From positions 18,821-82,820 of the forward strand of contig JAIXOJ010000029.1 in NCBI GenBank assembly GCA_027486835.1: a stretch of DNA of 64,000 nucleotides, in the 5' to 3' direction. A program made the translations under genes and the position numbers. The notes under the pieces were generated by a model that had not been told where the DNA came from, did no database searches, and saw only the letters and a program-made list of their open reading frames with translations. The DNA is from Chitinophagaceae bacterium (GTDB lineage Bacteria > Bacteroidota > Bacteroidia > Chitinophagales > Chitinophagaceae). Shown piece after piece: positions 11,201 through 18,139 of the stretch; position 1 is the first letter of the stretch; each line of letters begins with the position of its first letter.

Positions 11201-13648
11201 AGTTCCTCCTATTGTTTGGGTAGTTCCGTTGAAAGTAACCGTTCCGCTCCTAGCAGTGAAAGTGCCTCCATTATTAGCATAATTACCGCCAATGTTCAGA
11301 TCAAAGTTTGAAGCCGATACATCAAAAGTACCGGAGGTTAATGTCAAATTTTTTGGAATAGTCAAAGCTGCGTTCAAAGTAATACCGCCAGAACCATTCA
11401 AGGTAATGCTATTTATATTTCCATTAAAGCAAGTAGCTGAAGGTAAGCTTACTGCACTACTCGTATTGGTAAATACTACCGTTGCACTTGAGTTAGTGGC
11501 ATCAATGATACCCGTACTTACAGTTGGCAATCCAGCAATGGTTAACGTATTTGCGCCAACAGTCAAAGTTCCATTTGTTAAGGTAAGTGTGTTGGCAATG
11601 CTTGCTGAAGCACTCATACTTATGCCCGTACTTTTATTTAAGGTAACACTATTAAAAGATAATGTTCCTGCTGTTATTGTGCTTGAAGATGCATTGTTAA
11701 AGGTTACATCTACAGCTTTAGTAGTACCTGAACCAGTCATATTGAAAGTACCCGTTCCACTAATATTTCCACCAATGTTCAATGTGTGAAGAACAGCATT
11801 GGTTTGAGTACCAGCAGTAAATGATGCGCCTGCATTTACGGTAACATCATTATTAATGGTTACTGTCAAAGCAGCGGAATTATTTGGAAAACTTACTATT
11901 CCAGAGGTGCCGCTACCTATAGTGAGTGCATCCATTGTGAGTGTATTCGGACTATTATAGGTTGCAGTGGCAGTGGCTGTTGAAACCGCAGATCCTATAT
12001 ATTTCCAGGTAACTGAATTACCAGTTGAGTTAAGATCTACAATAGATGTTCCAGTTCCTGTTGGGCCACCCGAACCAGCAGATCGGGCAGTTCCAGCTGT
12101 ACTAATAGAAACATATATTTTACCTCCATCATTAGTTACAATTGCATTTGTTGCATAGACTGTATTAGGAGCCCAAGCTGCTGCTGTAGGCGGGGCGGCA
12201 ATAGTAATAGTTGGCGTACTTGTATAACCAGAACCTGGGTTGGTAATATAAATAGTAGTAAGTACCCCTGCAGAAACTAAAGCAACACCAGTTGCAGTGG
12301 TACCATTTGTAGGTGAAGAAAATGTAACAGTTGGTGCGGATGCATACCCTACCCCAGCAGATGTAATGGCAGTACCCGTAGCTCCACATGCATTTAAGGT
12401 ATATGTAAAGGCATTATTAACTGTCAATGTACCTATGCTTCCAGTTGATCCTAGCAACTCACTTCCGGCAGTAAGAGTACCACCAATAGTTACATTAGCT
12501 TTACCGGCAAACACAGGTGGTGCTGTAATTATTGCAGTGGAGGCTGAACGGGTAATTGTACCGCCATCAGCAATTGTTATATTATTTGCATTGCTGCTTG
12601 CTGTACTATTAATAATGGTTCCATTAGTAAGCGTAAGATTTGTAACTGTCAATCCCTGTGACCAGGTTAACGGGGCAGTTTTATTAATAATTAGATTATT
12701 GATACTGTATGGTGTGCTTGTTTTAAAAAGTATTTTTCCAGTTAAATCCAAAGATCCACTTGCAGAGAACGTGAATGAACTTGTCGGATTCGTAAATGCA
12801 TCTATTAAAGTTCCAGTAGTAGTCGTATTTGTTGCAAATGTGCTTGTTCCTCCAGTTGCCAAATTTAAATTAACACCTGCAGCAAGGGTAGTTGTACCAG
12901 CACTTGATGCATTACTAAGTGCTAACCTAGAAGTATTTATTGAAGACCCTAAGGTGACTAACCCTCTTAATAATGAATAATGATACATTGAATATGTGCC
13001 ATTTGCATATTTTGGGTCAAAAAATAAAGTACCGATATTGTCGGTATTATTTTTTGTAATAAATGTAAATGGGGTACCTGTTGCATTTGCTGTAAAATAG
13101 TTGTTCGCATCCATACCAGTGATTGAAACAACCACTGTACCAGTTCCACCAATTTTTATTCCTTTACCAGAAGTAGTACCAGCTCCACTTAACCTACTTT
13201 GGAATGTTGAATTCCCATTTTGAAATGCCAAACTGGTATTGATGGCTAAAAATTCAGGCATGATTACATAAGCAGCATTGATTGTCATGCTTGTACAAGT
13301 AGTGGTAAAAGCACCTGTATAGGTAACTGTTAATCCAACACTAGTAACGCCATTGTAAGTAATTGAATTAATGGTACCAGCTGATGGTATGTTGTTAGCC
13401 AATGTAACACTGATAGCAGCAATTGCACCAGCATAGTTAAAATTGAAAAAAACATCGTCGGAAACTGCAGCAGTACCTCCTGGAACTGAAGCCACAGCAG
13501 TTACAGACACTTGAGGGTCAGTACTGCTCCAACTACCAGTACTGTTCCAAGTACCAGAAGCACCCCCATTCCAGTAATAGGTTGCGGCATTGAGGCAAGA
13601 TGTAGTTCCAAAAACAAAAAAGGCGAGGAAAACAATCAATCGTTTCAT
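2297..13648 (-). CDS. Giant secreted repeat protein with T9SS type A sorting domain (3783 aa)
   Basis: The start at 13648 is chosen because the frame then opens with a classical signal peptide (MKRLIVFLAFFVFG.. to about residue 22); an upstream ATG at 13696 would add 16 unlikely residues. The mature protein begins with a YYWNGG..GTW..TGSW motif and continues for over 3000 residues of Thr/Ser/Gly/Asn-rich beta-helix-like repeats (recurring GTFTNNG, FTGT, LTINN patterns). An IPT/TIG-like domain lies near residues 2315-2400, a fibronectin-III-like segment near 3600-3700, and the last 80 residues are a T9SS type A sorting domain (SLYPMPVKAQLQI ... GTYSLFL ... KLVKE). It should be exported by Sec, passed through the type IX translocon and attached to the surface or released, acting as an adhesin or matrix protein. 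No enzymatic domain is visible. The gene is monocistronic, with an inverted repeat in its leader and a terminator downstream. Confidence 0.93.
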   Translation of the reverse strand: MKRLIVFLAFFVFGTTSCLNAATYYWNGGASGTWNSTGSWSSTDPQVSVTAVASVPGGTAAVSDDVFFNFNYAGAIAAISVTLANNIPSAGTINSITYNGVTSVGLTVTYTGAFTTTCTSMTINAAYVIMPEFLAINTSLAFQNGNSTFQSRLSGAGTTSGKGIKIGGTGTVVVSITGMDANNYFTANATGTPFTFITKNNTDNIGTLFFDPKYANGTYSMYHYSLLRGLVTLGSSINTSRLALSNASSAGTTTLAAGVNLNLATGGTSTFATNTTTTGTLIDAFTNPTSSFTFSASGSLDLTGKILFKTSTPYSINNLIINKTAPLTWSQGLTVTNLTLTNGTIINSTASSNANNITIADGGTITRSASTAIITAPPVFAGKANVTIGGTLTAGSELLGSTGSIGTLTVNNAFTYTLNACGATGTAITSAGVGYASAPTVTFSSPTNGTTATGVALVSAGVLTTIYITNPGSGYTSTPTITIAAPPTAAAWAPNTVYATNAIVTNDGGKIYVSISTAGTARSAGSGGPTGTGTSIVDLNSTGNSVTWKYIGSAVSTATATATYNSPNTLTMDALTIGSGTSGIVSFPNNSAALTVTINNDVTVNAGASFTAGTQTNAVLHTLNIGGNISGTGTFNMTGSGTTKAVDVTFNNASSSTITAGTLSFNSVTLNKSTGISMSASASIANTLTLTNGTLTVGANTLTIAGLPTVSTGIIDATNSSATVVFTNTSSAVSLPSATCFNGNINSITLNGSGGITLNAALTIPKNLTLTSGTFDVSASNFDLNIGGNYANNGGTFTARSGTVTFNGTTQTIGGTATTSFYNLSTSGSSSATTGFALTVTNNLVVGEGTTLSLAGFTFSVGGTTSIGNALGSGTTGSLIFTSGTSSKTFTGLVTVYAGGTFSTANQTTTVNFAGGITNNGTFNSSSISSGTFNFTANQDMRGAGTLATTIYFNTTNLSTGVTINNYTSFSSGAGLSAGGAGCSWVQQVNSTFYYGSTTLPTSNFTFVASTNTPNTVNYNRNNNQTVLATDYSNLTLSTGPTKTLSANLVVLGNLFIDNGATLNTTSAYTVSVTGTTTVGGGTSGTFTVATSSGTNSFTGLVTVANGGTWNNSSGNFPITFQGGISNSGTFTAGSGVHTFSTNAQALSGTLSLPSVTVTAITLTNNGNLTITTALAGTGTFTQGNNSTVNLGMSGLPGITAMTATATGNTVNYNRSGTQTIFGCNYVNLTLSGTSAKTFSSPTATISGNLTLSGTASVTSTGIPLAIGGDFTISEGTSFTVNANNFTVSGNTFIGNSNGLGTSGTLSYSSSTGTRVFSGNFTIYAGGTWNNPARAHSPTVGGDLTNNGTLILGASGTYSVGGNFTNNGTFTANGATVSMTSTTTGKSITGTFTGANAFFGLTFNGVGGAWTLPSTTDVTGTFTITNGAVTAPSTNLNLTVNFANSGTFTHNSGTVTFLGTTQSISGTSTTQFYNLTTANTTAVTIAANSTVANNLTIADGTTFSIGAFTFTVSGTTTVGTTGGAASSLIINSSTGTKTFTGNVTLANNATFSITNNPVIIFGGDLTNNGIFLAGSTSAHAISIAGNFTQVGSFTAGIGTFTFNSTSTGKTITGTFTGTAGSYNLTGGFYNIVFNGVGGAWTLPNNVDLGGTFTVTNGTVTAGNGTINVTGAFSNAATFTNTSGTMNLASNFTNSGTYNHNSGTVNFTGTSRFITSTTGSTTTNFYNLSTSGTATISSGTSTFNVLGNLSIGDGTSLTISNTHINVTGTTNVGAGTSGSLIISSSTGTKVFAGDFNINSGATLNISGASAAISLQGNFTLAATGIMTGVSSSIITFSATTTRTITGTFTGTNAFNNLTFNGVGGVWVLPSDVDVNSAFNLSAGNLTAPSGNLKVGGSFTSVSSATFNHNNGTIQFTGSSTFGNSTCTFKNVTINSGVTVTIGSGSSISYAGNISNSGTLSMVASSTFVGTSVLSGTGLYSFNTTTINASCSLTSTASNNVTFIGSFTNNGTFIHNNGTINLAGTSAFLTLGGNLTSATNGGFYKLIFNTTGTWKVNATTDVANDLTITSGTFAPGAFTVNVGGNFSNTGTFTGTSSTINFNGASAQTIAAATFNNLTINNATGVTLSGNVTASGVLTFTTGVVTTGSNTLTLTNNSSATAALSGTPSSTNYVNGNLIRTVSNAFSGYVFPVGQNVSGTDYYYPLTLSNLSGTANVTVAAFNGSTGGGAADNTTLSDISANEYWQVVASSAITAKISVTTAMIGSYEVIGTSVGSVPTGTYSSIGGALNLGTNSILVSSSTSIPTTGNYAYFVVASSSLPAPTITSFTSDFPTSTSYYSGSVLTITGTNFGATTSVAIGGASATVSAFTSTQLTVTVPTGVSGNTIAVSNSGGSDNTTGTYLTGILSTQAGDWSTASTWFTNAVPGSASTVIIRHAVTLNTTPSSPANLTVVSTGSLTLGTTVSSVITVTSSVTNSGTINLGTVNKSGQFTCGGTFTNSGTFTVGSTVASGLNQYGYLTLNGSSTNTGTILIDNGSTSATLMVGGALVNNGTITNNAIVQLNAGGSISGNGIVYASNSNLYYNTGTSNTVGSGAEWQTGTSSSAIGDAGIPYNVQVGKVQTGTLNSSTSLTIGSYMKALGTVSTNSTYSITVNNGAVLNAGKIGNSGTLNVGTADISSMAILGNAANATAISGSLSSMTNAGTLNIYGYFQYFFNAISTATGTVNVRPYAVYDCGGSAPKMVNTGATYAANSYVYLSSPTNITSINITDSATTPTFGNVIINSVAQTSNISTQNLANVAGTLYILNTNTGSIRNSATNLSLGGLQVGGSLSFNGSVINATAASFALASTTGLATQVNGDINIGSNGTLTTVSATTVSLTGNWTNSGTFTSTSTNVAFNGSSNQNIGATTFPANLTINNAAGVTATAAVSVASTGTLALNNGVFSLAPATATTYSLPCTITRTSGSIDASNANATLAFTGSSARTIPASTFAANINALTINNSGGVTLNADATVDNTLTLTAGTLTLGGNLTLKADVSVTSGNINATAGTVTYNGTAAQTLTTANYTSSTINALVVNNSNGVSITGNLTNSGSLTLSAGTLSTTGTLTVNGSTSATSGNINASTATVVYSGSSAQSIPAGTFTGNVQNLTINNAAGVTLGGTLNITGTLTPTAGVLTTGGYLVIRSTSTGTGRIAQGSGSYISGDVTVERFIPAKATRKYSFITSPVTQLIRNGWQQQMYITGAGTGGTTCGTTTGNGVAGTDKYNSNGFDKTITNTPSFYYYNVSPVNGTRWTTISNTISTSLTPGKGYRTNIRGDRNLGTCNDQLLSNSPAAPTDVTLSASGTVTTGDLTVNLNAPATHLYTLVGNPYPSAISFTAFKTDNTTISNKLWSYSPNGNGNYTTYAAGIIANAATGYNNTNGDYIASGQAFFVEANNTGSTVLFKESHKTVGTIPNNQYFGLLNSQIIRVGLKNTNLEAIDEVVVRFANTGSKNYLADVDAVSFGGGNQYLQTIKPAYKLAIATRPANFSIDTVQLAVMSNATGDFVLNMNSIDGFDGSTVITLRDKFLGTTQDVVANPAYAFSVTNDSLSKGINRFELVFKQTTTLPVQFVAIKATKEATQNHISWTVANEKNLQSYEVEKSTDGVHYVSIATVKATNAASYSSNDIARTVAKTIYYRIKAVDQDGTIAYSKTATITNNPAVAEYTVSLYPMPVKAQLQIALNHASADKYSVQIKSMDGKAVWSKSGIAAEAGILQIDVHQLAAGTYSLFLTNSNGQQTISKLVKE

Positions 13649-13700
13649 AATAGCGAAATTTAAAAGCTTAAAAGGGGTATGTAAAGAAGTTAGCAATCGT

Positions 13701-13724
13701 TACAATGGATAGTAATCCATTGTA
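13701..13724. promoter_or_regulatory. Perfect inverted repeat in the leader of the giant gene
   Basis: TACAATGGAT-AGTA-ATCCATTGTA forms a 10-bp perfect stem with a four-base loop, 53 bases upstream of the start codon at 13648. It could be an operator or a 5'-UTR hairpin. There is no T-tract, so a terminator is unlikely. Confidence 0.4.
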
Positions 13725-14496
13725 TAATAAGTTGAAACTTTAAAAAGCGAAAATTATTTTGGTAAAACAAAAAAGTTGTAATTGTAATCAGCAAAAAAGA
13801 GGTTATTTAGGGATTAACGTCATTTACTAACTATAAAACAACAGCAAGTGAAATATTTTAATAAATAATCACTAACCAACTTCCATCTTAAGTGGTTAAT
13901 TAGGTAATTACTTAATGATATGAAACTATTAAAACACCATTCGGCATTATAGCTTCGAAAGAATTTGTAGGTTTCGGTTGATGAGTTTTGGTTTTGGTTT
14001 CAACTTCGAAACTTCTAATTATTTATGATTTTGGTGGTTAAAAATGAAGGGCAAGCAAAAGGTGAAATGATTTATTTTCTTCTATACCGCTAGTATTTAC
14101 AAATTAAAAAAAATCAGGCTTAAATTGTGGTATTATAATTTGAGCACACAATCTTAGCCTACAAATAAAAAGCCTAAAATTAAGTTTTCGTTAAGTTTTT
14201 TAGTATTGGTGGATAAGTTTTTTTTCGGGTTCGTTGCCGCTTTGAAAATAAGCAAACTACTACACAGCATTATTTATATCAGAGGTGTATTTTGCCTTAG
14301 GAATAAAAATGAATCCTCTTTTTTTGCTTCAGTTTTTTTGACAATTGAGTTAACCTTCAACGTGTGCATGAATGAAATTTTGTTTGCTTAAATAGTGCTT
14401 TTTTGTTTTTTACCCTTGAAATGTATTGATTAGGTCCTTTAGCTTATTGAGGGGCTTGCTATTTTAAATAATCCAAAAATTGAATTAACTCTTTGC

Positions 14497-14589
14497 GGGT
14501 GCATAATAGGTTTTCGCAGTTATAAGTTAAACCTCACCCCATCCCCTCTCCGAAAGGCAAGGGGCAAAACGAAAAACTTTTATGCCCCC
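14497..14589 (+). repeat. 92-bp inverted-repeat element (family B), copy 1
   Basis: The terminal inverted repeats are GGGTGCATAA.AGGTTTTCG on the left and CGAAAAACTTTTATGCCCCC on the right. The inner core is AAACCTCACCCCATCCCCTC followed by TCCGAAAGGCAAGGGG. The same structure recurs at 42699 (opposite orientation), 58423 and 60758. There is no coding capacity, so it is a MITE-like or REP-like passenger. Confidence 0.75.
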
Positions 14590-14926
14590 CTCTTTGCTAA
14601 TCTAAAGGTTGTTTATCAGGTGAATATCCTTACTTATTCCCTCACTCTAGAAAATAGAAGTTCCGAATTAAAACCACAAAGTTTAATTTTCAACCATCCT
14701 ATTTGCATTTTTGGATTATCGCACAATCTATCATTAAACCAGAACCCAATATCTAGAGCCATAAGCATCTTACGGCAAATTCATCCAAAAAAATGCTCAT
14801 TTTTTAATGACTAGATGACTTAGACACGAAAAATGATTTAAACATCATCCCATATCAATTCGGTTGGGCAAGATTTTAAACGATAAATTCAGTTGATAAT
14901 TTAGTTGAGTTAGTCAATGAAATATG

Positions 14927-15109
14927 TTACCGTTTAAAATACAAATAGGAACCACTAGCAATGATTATGTAAATTAGAATAATGTAGAAAATATTTTTAA
15001 CTGCACGGTCTATCTTAGCACCGTTATTTTTTGGGATGAATCTTATTTGATGCATGGAATTGAAACTAATTGGAAAGTATTTAATGGTTAAGTTTACTAT
15101 TGTACGCAT
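14927..15109 (-). CDS. Possible small membrane protein, 60 aa (doubtful)
   Basis: A 60-residue frame starts at an ATG at 15109, divergent from the exonuclease gene. The C-terminal third is one hydrophobic segment (NIFYIILIYIIIASGSYLYF) ending in KR, the layout of a single-pass tail-anchored protein. A longer version of the frame would run into the neighbouring gene and is rejected. Coding status is uncertain because the region is AT-rich and gene-poor. Confidence 0.3.
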   Translation of the reverse strand: MRTIVNLTIKYFPISFNSMHQIRFIPKNNGAKIDRAVKNIFYIILIYIIIASGSYLYFKR

Positions 15110-15172
15110 TATATAAACGGAGAAAATTCCAAAAAATTGTGTTGGCTGAAAAAAAAGTAGAGAAATTAAGAA

Positions 15173-16489
15173 ATGTTTGCGATTGTAGATATAGAAACGA
15201 CCGGTGGTCATGCGGGGGCTAATAACATTACGGAAATTGCCATAGTGCTGCACAATGGTTATGAAGTAGAAGGTAAGTACAGTACTTTGGTAAACCCATG
15301 TATGCCCATACAGAAGTACGTTCAAGGGCTTACTGGAATTACGGATGCCATGGTGGCCAATGCCCCAAGGTTTGAACATTTAGCCGACAATATTTACAAC
15401 CTACTTAAAGACCGAATTTTTGTTGCCCACAATGTAAACTTCGATTACAGCTTTGTGAAACACCAGTTGTCGCTTGCTGGATATGAACTCAATACCCATA
15501 AACTCTGCACCATCCGGTTGGCAAAAAAAATATTTCCCAATCTGCCAAAATATGGTTTGGGTACGGTGTGCCGTGAGCTAAACATTTCTATGAACGATCG
15601 CCACCGTGCATCTGGGGATGCATTGGCTACTGCTGAACTATTTAGTTTGCTCATTCAGCATGACACGAGTGGGGAATTGGACAATATGGTAAAAAAAAAC
15701 GCTAATCGATACCTTCCCCCCCATGTAAGTATAGATATACTCGAACAAATGCCTGCAAAGCCAGGGGTTTATTATTTTCACAACAAGGCAGGGAAAGTGG
15801 TGTATGTAGGTAAAGCCAAGAACATAAAGAAAAGGGTAATCAGCCATTTCTCTAACAACAAACCCAGCAAACAAAAACAAGATTTTATGCGCGAGGTACA
15901 CCAAATATCTTTCACACCATGCAGTAGTGAATTTGTTGCCAGTGTATTGGAAAGTGTAGAAATAAAAAGGCTATGGCCCGCTTTTAACAAAAGCCAAAAA
16001 CATGTAGAACACCAGTTTGGCATTTTTACGTATGAGGATGTAAAAGGCTACCTACGCCTTGGTATTGACAAAAAGAAAAAAATACTACAACCCATTCTGT
16101 CCTTTGGGCAATATGCCGAAGCCCATAGCACCCTTTGGAAATGGGTGAACGAGCGAAGCCTCCACCCTGCCCTTTGCGCCCTTGATCGTAGCAAGACCAG
16201 TTTTCCCGATTTGCCATCCGTGGCCACACATAACGAGCAGATAAAAGAATTAATTACCAATATTCGATCTACTAAACCTTCATTTCTAATTCAGGAGCCT
16301 GACCATTATTATATATTGGTATTGGAAGGTCGATTTTACGGAATGGGTCACTTAACCACCACTCAGATAACCGATAATGCCAATTTATTACAAGAGTTGT
16401 TAACCCCTTATGCAGAAAATGAAGTGGTAAAATCGCTCATAAGCAATTATGTAGAAAAGAATCCACACAAATTAATTATGCTGAATTGA
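15173..16489 (+). CDS. DEDDh 3'-5' exonuclease fused to a GIY-YIG endonuclease domain (438 aa)
   Basis: Residues 1-165 form a DnaQ-type exonuclease: DIETTG with D6 and E8, D91 in the VAHNVNFDYSF segment, and H144/D149 in HRASGDA, which completes the DEDDh set. Residues about 192-275 form a GIY-YIG domain like the N-terminus of UvrC or Cho (KPGVYYFHNKAG, then VVYVGKAKNIKKRV). The last 160 residues are of unknown fold. The architecture is known in Bacteroidota and resembles the polymerase III epsilon/UvrC-like fusions of other phyla, so a role in nucleotide excision or other DNA repair is inferred. The gene stands alone, with gene-free DNA on both sides. The ATG at 15173 is right because the exonuclease motif begins at residue 3. 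Confidence 0.9.
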   Translation: MFAIVDIETTGGHAGANNITEIAIVLHNGYEVEGKYSTLVNPCMPIQKYVQGLTGITDAMVANAPRFEHLADNIYNLLKDRIFVAHNVNFDYSFVKHQLSLAGYELNTHKLCTIRLAKKIFPNLPKYGLGTVCRELNISMNDRHRASGDALATAELFSLLIQHDTSGELDNMVKKNANRYLPPHVSIDILEQMPAKPGVYYFHNKAGKVVYVGKAKNIKKRVISHFSNNKPSKQKQDFMREVHQISFTPCSSEFVASVLESVEIKRLWPAFNKSQKHVEHQFGIFTYEDVKGYLRLGIDKKKKILQPILSFGQYAEAHSTLWKWVNERSLHPALCALDRSKTSFPDLPSVATHNEQIKELITNIRSTKPSFLIQEPDHYYILVLEGRFYGMGHLTTTQITDNANLLQELLTPYAENEVVKSLISNYVEKNPHKLIMLN

Positions 16490-17654
16490 TTTTCATAAAT
16501 AAGTCTCAACTGGTATAGTATGGGGCTAAAAACTGAAAAACAAAGCAAATTCACCGATTTATACCCCCTTTTTTAAGGGGAATCTTATGTGGAAAAAAAT
16601 ATTTTGCATCATTTGATTATTTTTAGAACGAACCCCCTTATTTTTGAAACGTCAACGGTAGATGTAGTAGTTCATTGATAAAGTGGTTTAAAGTTGTTTA
16701 ATTCAATTACTGCTTGTGTGGTATCGAAATAACTTTTCAAAAATCATTACATAATACAAACTCTATCGGAACATAGGAACTGGGTAAATAAGATTATTTT
16801 TTGCGGAACTATTAATTTTAAAACAGAAGTTATTATGAAATTGAACGGGAAGAAACAGGGAGGTAAACCAACAAGGCGAAAGTGTTTATCCGAAAAAAGG
16901 GAAGGAGAATTTAGGTTAGATGTATTTGCAATCGTTAATCGAAGTTGTTGTTAAACAGGAAAGAACATTGTTGTACAAACACAGTTTTATCATTTATTAA
17001 TTTAAAAATATCATCACAGGGCGTCAAGGTCAAATACTTACTAGTATGTTCCGCTAACACGAACAGGTTAAAAGCTGTTCAGATGCGCTAACATATCCAT
17101 GAACAGGTTACTAGAGGAAGACAAGAATACTATTAACGTATCAAGAGAGCAGGAACGGAAGTAGTAACCATCAGTAGCAACGGTACAGTGAGGCCGCCCA
17201 ATCAACACCCTCTATATATTTTTTTAAACAAAAATTTCCCACCACTCTTAAAAAACATTGAATGGTTAAATCAAAAAACGAAATACCAAACTAACAGCCC
17301 ACTCACCCACAGCTTGCCACCTGCAAGAATCAACCTTGGTATAGCCAAAGGGAATTGCTATTCCCCTACCCTACCCCTAGTTGTTGAGTAGTTACTTTAT
17401 TGTCTATTTTTATTATGTGTACTATTATAGTAATAGTAGCCGTTGCTAGATGTATGTCTGGAGGTGATTGTTAGCATTGATTTTTCAAGTCAATGTTATC
17501 ATTACGTTATCAATTGATTGTGTGGCGATCATGGGCAAATCAATTTAAGCTATCCCTTAAATTCTTGTGATGCTTATGGATAGTTAGGAACAATTGAAAA
17601 GGGTTTTAATAAGGACTTTTAAACAATAGATAGGAAGAAAATAAAAATAAAACG
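16490..17654. other. Gene-free stretch of about 1.1 kb
   Basis: No convincing coding frame is visible. Between 17050 and 17115 the hexamer-plus motif GAACAGGTT occurs twice (after GCTAACAC and after ATCCAT), with an inverted CTGTTCAG between them, a possible small structured or decayed element. The rest is simple AT-rich DNA. It separates the exonuclease gene from the accessory block that starts at 17655. Confidence 0.5.
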
Positions 17655-18089
17655 ATGATGATGAAGAAAATAATGGTGTGTATGTTGTCTATTTGTTTGC
17701 TTACCACAGCCTGTAAGAAGGATGATGCTGCACCTACACCAAATTATACGAATTTATTAGTGGGCAAATGGTCCTATATCAATCAAATTGGCTTAACAAC
17801 GGCACCCAATGGAAGCACGTCCAAGGATACCCTTAAATACAACAATGGCTCTTACTTTGATTTTAAAGCAACTAATAAGTTTTCAGTTTACGTAAACGAT
17901 AAGGGACGTATTACCCGAGATTCTGGCATCTACAGTCTGGCAGGGAATCAATTGTACATGAACCTTTATACTGGTTTAAAGGATACTGGAACGATTCTAA
18001 CTATTGACACCGCTAACCTTACCTTATATAGTAAGAGTACCCCTGCTCCGGGATATACGATGGAAGTTTGGAATAATTTTAAAAAGTAA
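17655..18089 (+). CDS. Lipocalin-like lipoprotein (144 aa)
   Basis: The protein starts with a lipoprotein signal (MMMKKIMVCMLSICLLTTAC), so Cys20 would be lipidated and the protein anchored in the inner or outer membrane facing the periplasm or surface. The mature part opens with the LVGKW motif typical of lipocalin-like small Bacteroidota lipoproteins, followed by beta-strand-rich sequence (FDFKATNKFSVYVN, GIYSLAGNQLYM). No catalytic residues are evident. Three consecutive ATG codons make the exact start ambiguous by two residues. It precedes the membrane protease gene by 50 bases on the same strand, so co-transcription is possible. Ligand and role are unknown. Confidence 0.8.
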   Translation: MMMKKIMVCMLSICLLTTACKKDDAAPTPNYTNLLVGKWSYINQIGLTTAPNGSTSKDTLKYNNGSYFDFKATNKFSVYVNDKGRITRDSGIYSLAGNQLYMNLYTGLKDTGTILTIDTANLTLYSKSTPAPGYTMEVWNNFKK

Positions 18090-18139
18090 ATTTGAAAGGA
18101 AGTAGATAAAAAATCAATACAAATCAAGTAAATGTATTT

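Larger units (their letters stand above)
13725..15172. other. Gene-poor intergenic region
   Basis: About 1.4 kb of AT-rich DNA lies between the divergent giant gene and the exonuclease gene. Apart from the inverted-repeat element at 14497-14589 and a doubtful small frame at 14927-15109, I see no gene, RNA or clear promoter. Short frames near 14206 and 14620 have neither start context nor protein-like composition. Confidence 0.6.

Noticed and set aside
4524..12980. Many plus-strand frames of 60-230 codons rich in Val, Pro, Leu and Lys
   Set aside because: They lie antisense to the giant secreted-protein gene and arise from its Thr/Asn/Gly-rich codons read in reverse; none has a start signal or domain.
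14206..14814. Two plus-strand frames of 61 and 64 codons
   Set aside because: AT-rich random-looking sequence; the region also holds a repeat element.
16490..17654. Possible small RNA or riboswitch around 17050-17115
   Set aside because: Only two short direct repeats and one inverse are visible; I could not fold a convincing conserved structure by eye.
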